DNA of 64,000 nt from Phyllobacterium chamaecytisi (GTDB taxonomy: Bacteria > Pseudomonadota > Alphaproteobacteria > Rhizobiales > Rhizobiaceae), in contig NZ_JAIQWW010000004.1 of the NCBI RefSeq assembly GCF_020164455.1, forward strand, positions 294,629-358,628. Direction: 5' to 3'. The translations under genes were made by a program, and so were the position numbers. The notes under the pieces are model-generated. The model saw only the letters and a program-made list of their open reading frames with translations. It searched no databases and was not told the origin of the DNA. Position 1 is the first letter of the stretch; the number at the start of each line of letters is the position of its first letter. This document shows positions 62,440 through 64,000 of the stretch, piece after piece.

Positions 62440-62780
62440 ATGACCTATGCTTCGATCTGGAAATTTGGTGGTGCCGTGCAACGCGTTGCCGCCGATGCCA
62501 CTGCTTTTGGTGATCGATCCATGCCCTGCATGCTCAGCCTCGATGCGATCTGGTCCAACACCGACGACGACGATGCCAACATCAGTTGGGTTCGCGACGT
62601 CTGGCGAGACATGCAACGGCATTCCACGGGCCGGATGTACCTCAACTTCCCCGGACTTGGGAGGGCGACAATCTCGTTCGGGATGCATACGGTGCGGAAA
62701 CCTATGCACGGCTTCAGGAAGTCAAAAGGACTTATGATCCTCATAACCTGTTCCACATAAACCAAAATATTCAGCCGTAA
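62440..62780 (+). pseudogene. Remnant of an FAD-linked (BBE-type) oxidoreductase, frameshifted
   Basis: In one frame 62440-62655 encodes the pattern IWKFGGAVQRVAADATAFGD, then WVRDVWRDMQRHSTGRMYLNF. This is the last part of berberine-bridge-type FAD oxidases. In the next frame 62655-62780 continues as EGDNLVRDAYGAETYARLQEV and ends YDPHNLFHINQNIQP, the typical C-terminus. A frameshift near 62655 separates the halves. The FAD-binding N-terminus is missing, so this is a dead fragment of a gene of about 450 codons. Confidence 0.75.
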
Positions 62781-62954
62781 TGCGATCGCTCCACGGCCAA
62801 TTGCGCCGATCCGAACCATTGTCTTCTAACTCGGGCTGATGACCGCGAAATTTTTCCGAGCCGACGGAAGGCTGGCCGCGTTAGCACGCTGCCAGCAGAC
62901 CGTATCCAATCTCAGAACGTGGCATTCATCCGTTTATCGGGCCGCAAAATGTCG

Positions 62955-63395
62955 TCAATTGAAGGTGTGCACGCTGAGTTTCAGGCTTCCGTCAGCCTGT
63001 TTCTCAAAAACATGGGTGGCTACTCCACCCCAGGGCTGGTCAGCGCCTTTTGCGTCTTTGCCTTTGGCCGACCATTTCGCTGCGCCGACCATCATGTCGC
63101 CATCGCCTTGCGCCTCGATCAGCTCAAGCTTGTGACCTGTCACGCCCATGCCGAAGAGTCCGCTAAAGAATTTCTCAACCCCGGCAGGCCCCTTGATAAC
63201 ATCATGGCTGGCAGGCAAGAACATGGCGTCGTCGGTGTAAAACGCCGCAAGCGCTTTGGCATCCGCTTTATTGAACGCTGCGTCCCAGGCAGTGTAGGCC
63301 GCCTTCACATCGGTGTCCGGGTCAGCCTTGGCCGGCGTCAACGCGAAGAGGCAAAGGCAAATCACGATGAAGATTGAACTCAGCAGTCTAATCAT
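62955..63395 (-). CDS. Secreted SnoaL/DUF4440-like (NTF2 fold) protein
   Basis: A 146-residue protein with an N-terminal signal peptide (MIRLLSSIFIVICLCLFALT, cleaved near AKA). The NTF2-like domain of the DUF4440/SgcJ type has VKAAYTAWDAAFNKADAKALAAF and YTDDAMFLPASHDVIKG. The fold binds small ligands or catalyses simple isomerisations; the role here is unknown. It is exported, unlike many members. Confidence 0.82.
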   Translation of the reverse strand: MIRLLSSIFIVICLCLFALTPAKADPDTDVKAAYTAWDAAFNKADAKALAAFYTDDAMFLPASHDVIKGPAGVEKFFSGLFGMGVTGHKLELIEAQGDGDMMVGAAKWSAKGKDAKGADQPWGGVATHVFEKQADGSLKLSVHTFN

Positions 63396-63569
63396 GTCAT
63401 CCTCCCAATAATTCTAGCGGCAAAAATGCCACTCCAAACGATACGCCGCAGCGGTGGTAAACATCCATTTTGGCGTTGAAATGGACGGAAGTTGCAAAGC
63501 ACCAGAACGAGCTCTCTGCCAATTGTAACGGCGCATCGACGCCCGCAATAGCGGGACCGCCGTGCGGTT

Positions 63570-63833
63570 TCACTGGACTTTGAGGCTGACTACCGCGTTT
63601 TCGAGTGTATCACAGACGAAAGTGGCACCGCCCGTGACCTTGCCCTCGACCTTCACCCGATTACCCCGCCTGTTGAAAGTCATAGTCGGAGCGGCGGACG
63701 CGGGCTTGAGGTTTTGTTTTGCAAGCGCAGCAGTACACGCGGCAAGAGTGCGATTTTTCTCAGAACTGGCCTGCGCGCTGGTGGCCAGCAAAACGGCTGC
63801 CAAGGGCACCGCGGCGATCAGGTACTTTTTCAT
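63570..63833 (-). CDS. Small secreted protein
   Basis: An 87-residue protein with signal peptide (MKKYLIAAVPLAAVLLATSA). The mature part has two cysteines (ACTAAL and FVCDTL) that may form a disulfide. Segments such as MTFNRRGNRVKVEGKVTGGA suggest a small beta-rich fold. ATG 63833 has a TAGGGGGA site on its strand; the frame extends seven codons further up to 63854 without need. Function unknown. Confidence 0.68.
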   Translation of the reverse strand: MKKYLIAAVPLAAVLLATSAQASSEKNRTLAACTAALAKQNLKPASAAPTMTFNRRGNRVKVEGKVTGGATFVCDTLENAVVSLKVQ

Positions 63834-63866
63834 AAATCCCCCTACCGTTTGCAAATTTTAAATGAA

Positions 63867-64000
63867 CTAGCATCCGGCTGTGCCGGAACCAGCGGTGTTT
63901 GAGCAAGGAGGGCGGTTGGCTCCGCTTGCACCAGAGTCTCCGTGGTTGCCGTTTTTCCCGCTACCGCTTCCTCCTTTCCCACCGCCACCTTTGCCGCCCC
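63867..64000 (-). CDS. Glycine-rich protein, C-terminal end (gene runs out of window)
   Basis: The frame is open from the window end to TAG at 63867. It encodes 43 residues that are strongly glycine-rich at first (GGKGGGGKGGSGSGKNGN), then GDSGASGANRPPC and end SGTAGC. Two cysteines lie near the C-terminus. It may be a secreted or cell-surface glycine-rich protein. The start is outside the window. The codon pattern in this frame is more regular than in the other two, which supports it moderately. Confidence 0.45.
   Translation of the reverse strand, partial: GGKGGGGKGGSGSGKNGNHGDSGASGANRPPCSNTAGSGTAGC

Noticed and set aside
1..64000. CRISPR array or known anti-phage defence operon
   Set aside because: No regularly spaced repeats with unique spacers and no Cas, restriction or other defence proteins were recognised.

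Overview
The window looks like a chromosomal segment of an alphaproteobacterium of the order Hyphomicrobiales (Rhizobiales), most like the Phyllobacteriaceae/Brucellaceae (Phyllobacterium, Ochrobactrum, Mesorhizobium relatives). This is inferred from the gene families: a B12-dependent ribonucleotide reductase, an Lrp regulator divergent from alanine dehydrogenase, TctCBA transporters, DUF982, DUF1203 and DUF6665-like small proteins, GGGCTTGACCC-type palindromic repeats, and a moderately GC-rich backbone. No species name can be proven from the sequence alone.

Layout. 0-1.8 kb: the 3' end of a DUF1254/DUF1214 gene, tRNA-Cys, a small PGPGW membrane protein and tRNA-Asn. 2.2-12.9 kb: an accessory surface-polysaccharide island next to tRNA-Asn, visibly richer in A+T in places. 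It holds WbqC, three methyltransferases, a NeuD/PglD-like acetyltransferase, a beta-propeller glycosidase-like protein, GtrA, a WecE-like sugar aminotransferase, a large membrane protein, a phytanoyl-CoA-dioxygenase-like oxygenase and a GtrB-like glycosyltransferase. Many of these genes overlap by ATGA. 13-20.5 kb: an alpha/beta hydrolase with a probably frameshifted N-terminus, then a run of small secreted, lipoprotein or conserved hypothetical genes, and the NAD(P)HX repair enzyme Nnr. 20.8-25.5 kb: a complete archaic (Csu-type) chaperone-usher pilus operon on the minus strand.

25.9-50 kb is mainly metabolic core: cyclopropane fatty acid synthase, Lrp/alanine dehydrogenase, a four-gene sulfur/amino-acid operon (cysteine synthase, AlaX, mercaptopyruvate sulfurtransferase, GNAT), an RhlE-type helicase, a MocR regulator divergent from an EamA exporter, tandem DUF1697 genes, threonine deaminase with adenine deaminase, TctCBA, a 265-bp IS630-like MITE, a GT39-type glycosyltransferase, tRNA-Leu, a MoeA/CinA-like protein, a UspA protein, xanthine phosphoribosyltransferase and CorA.

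50.8-55.8 kb: a Nudix hydrolase and nrdJ. The 633-bp gap between them carries a perfect DnaA box, an NrdR box and an apparently structured ~150-nt leader just upstream of nrdJ. 56.4-61.5 kb: a sulfotransferase, an EmrAB-like HlyD/MFS efflux pair and a DUF4105 protein. 61.5-64 kb: a decaying region with a truncated N-terminal fragment, a frameshifted FAD-oxidoreductase tail and small secreted proteins, ending inside a glycine-rich gene.

No CRISPR array, rRNA operon, integrase or obvious anti-phage system was seen. The most interesting items are the nrdJ leader with its regulatory boxes, the MITE that supplies the last base of the tctA stop codon, and the tRNA-Asn-linked glycan-modification island.
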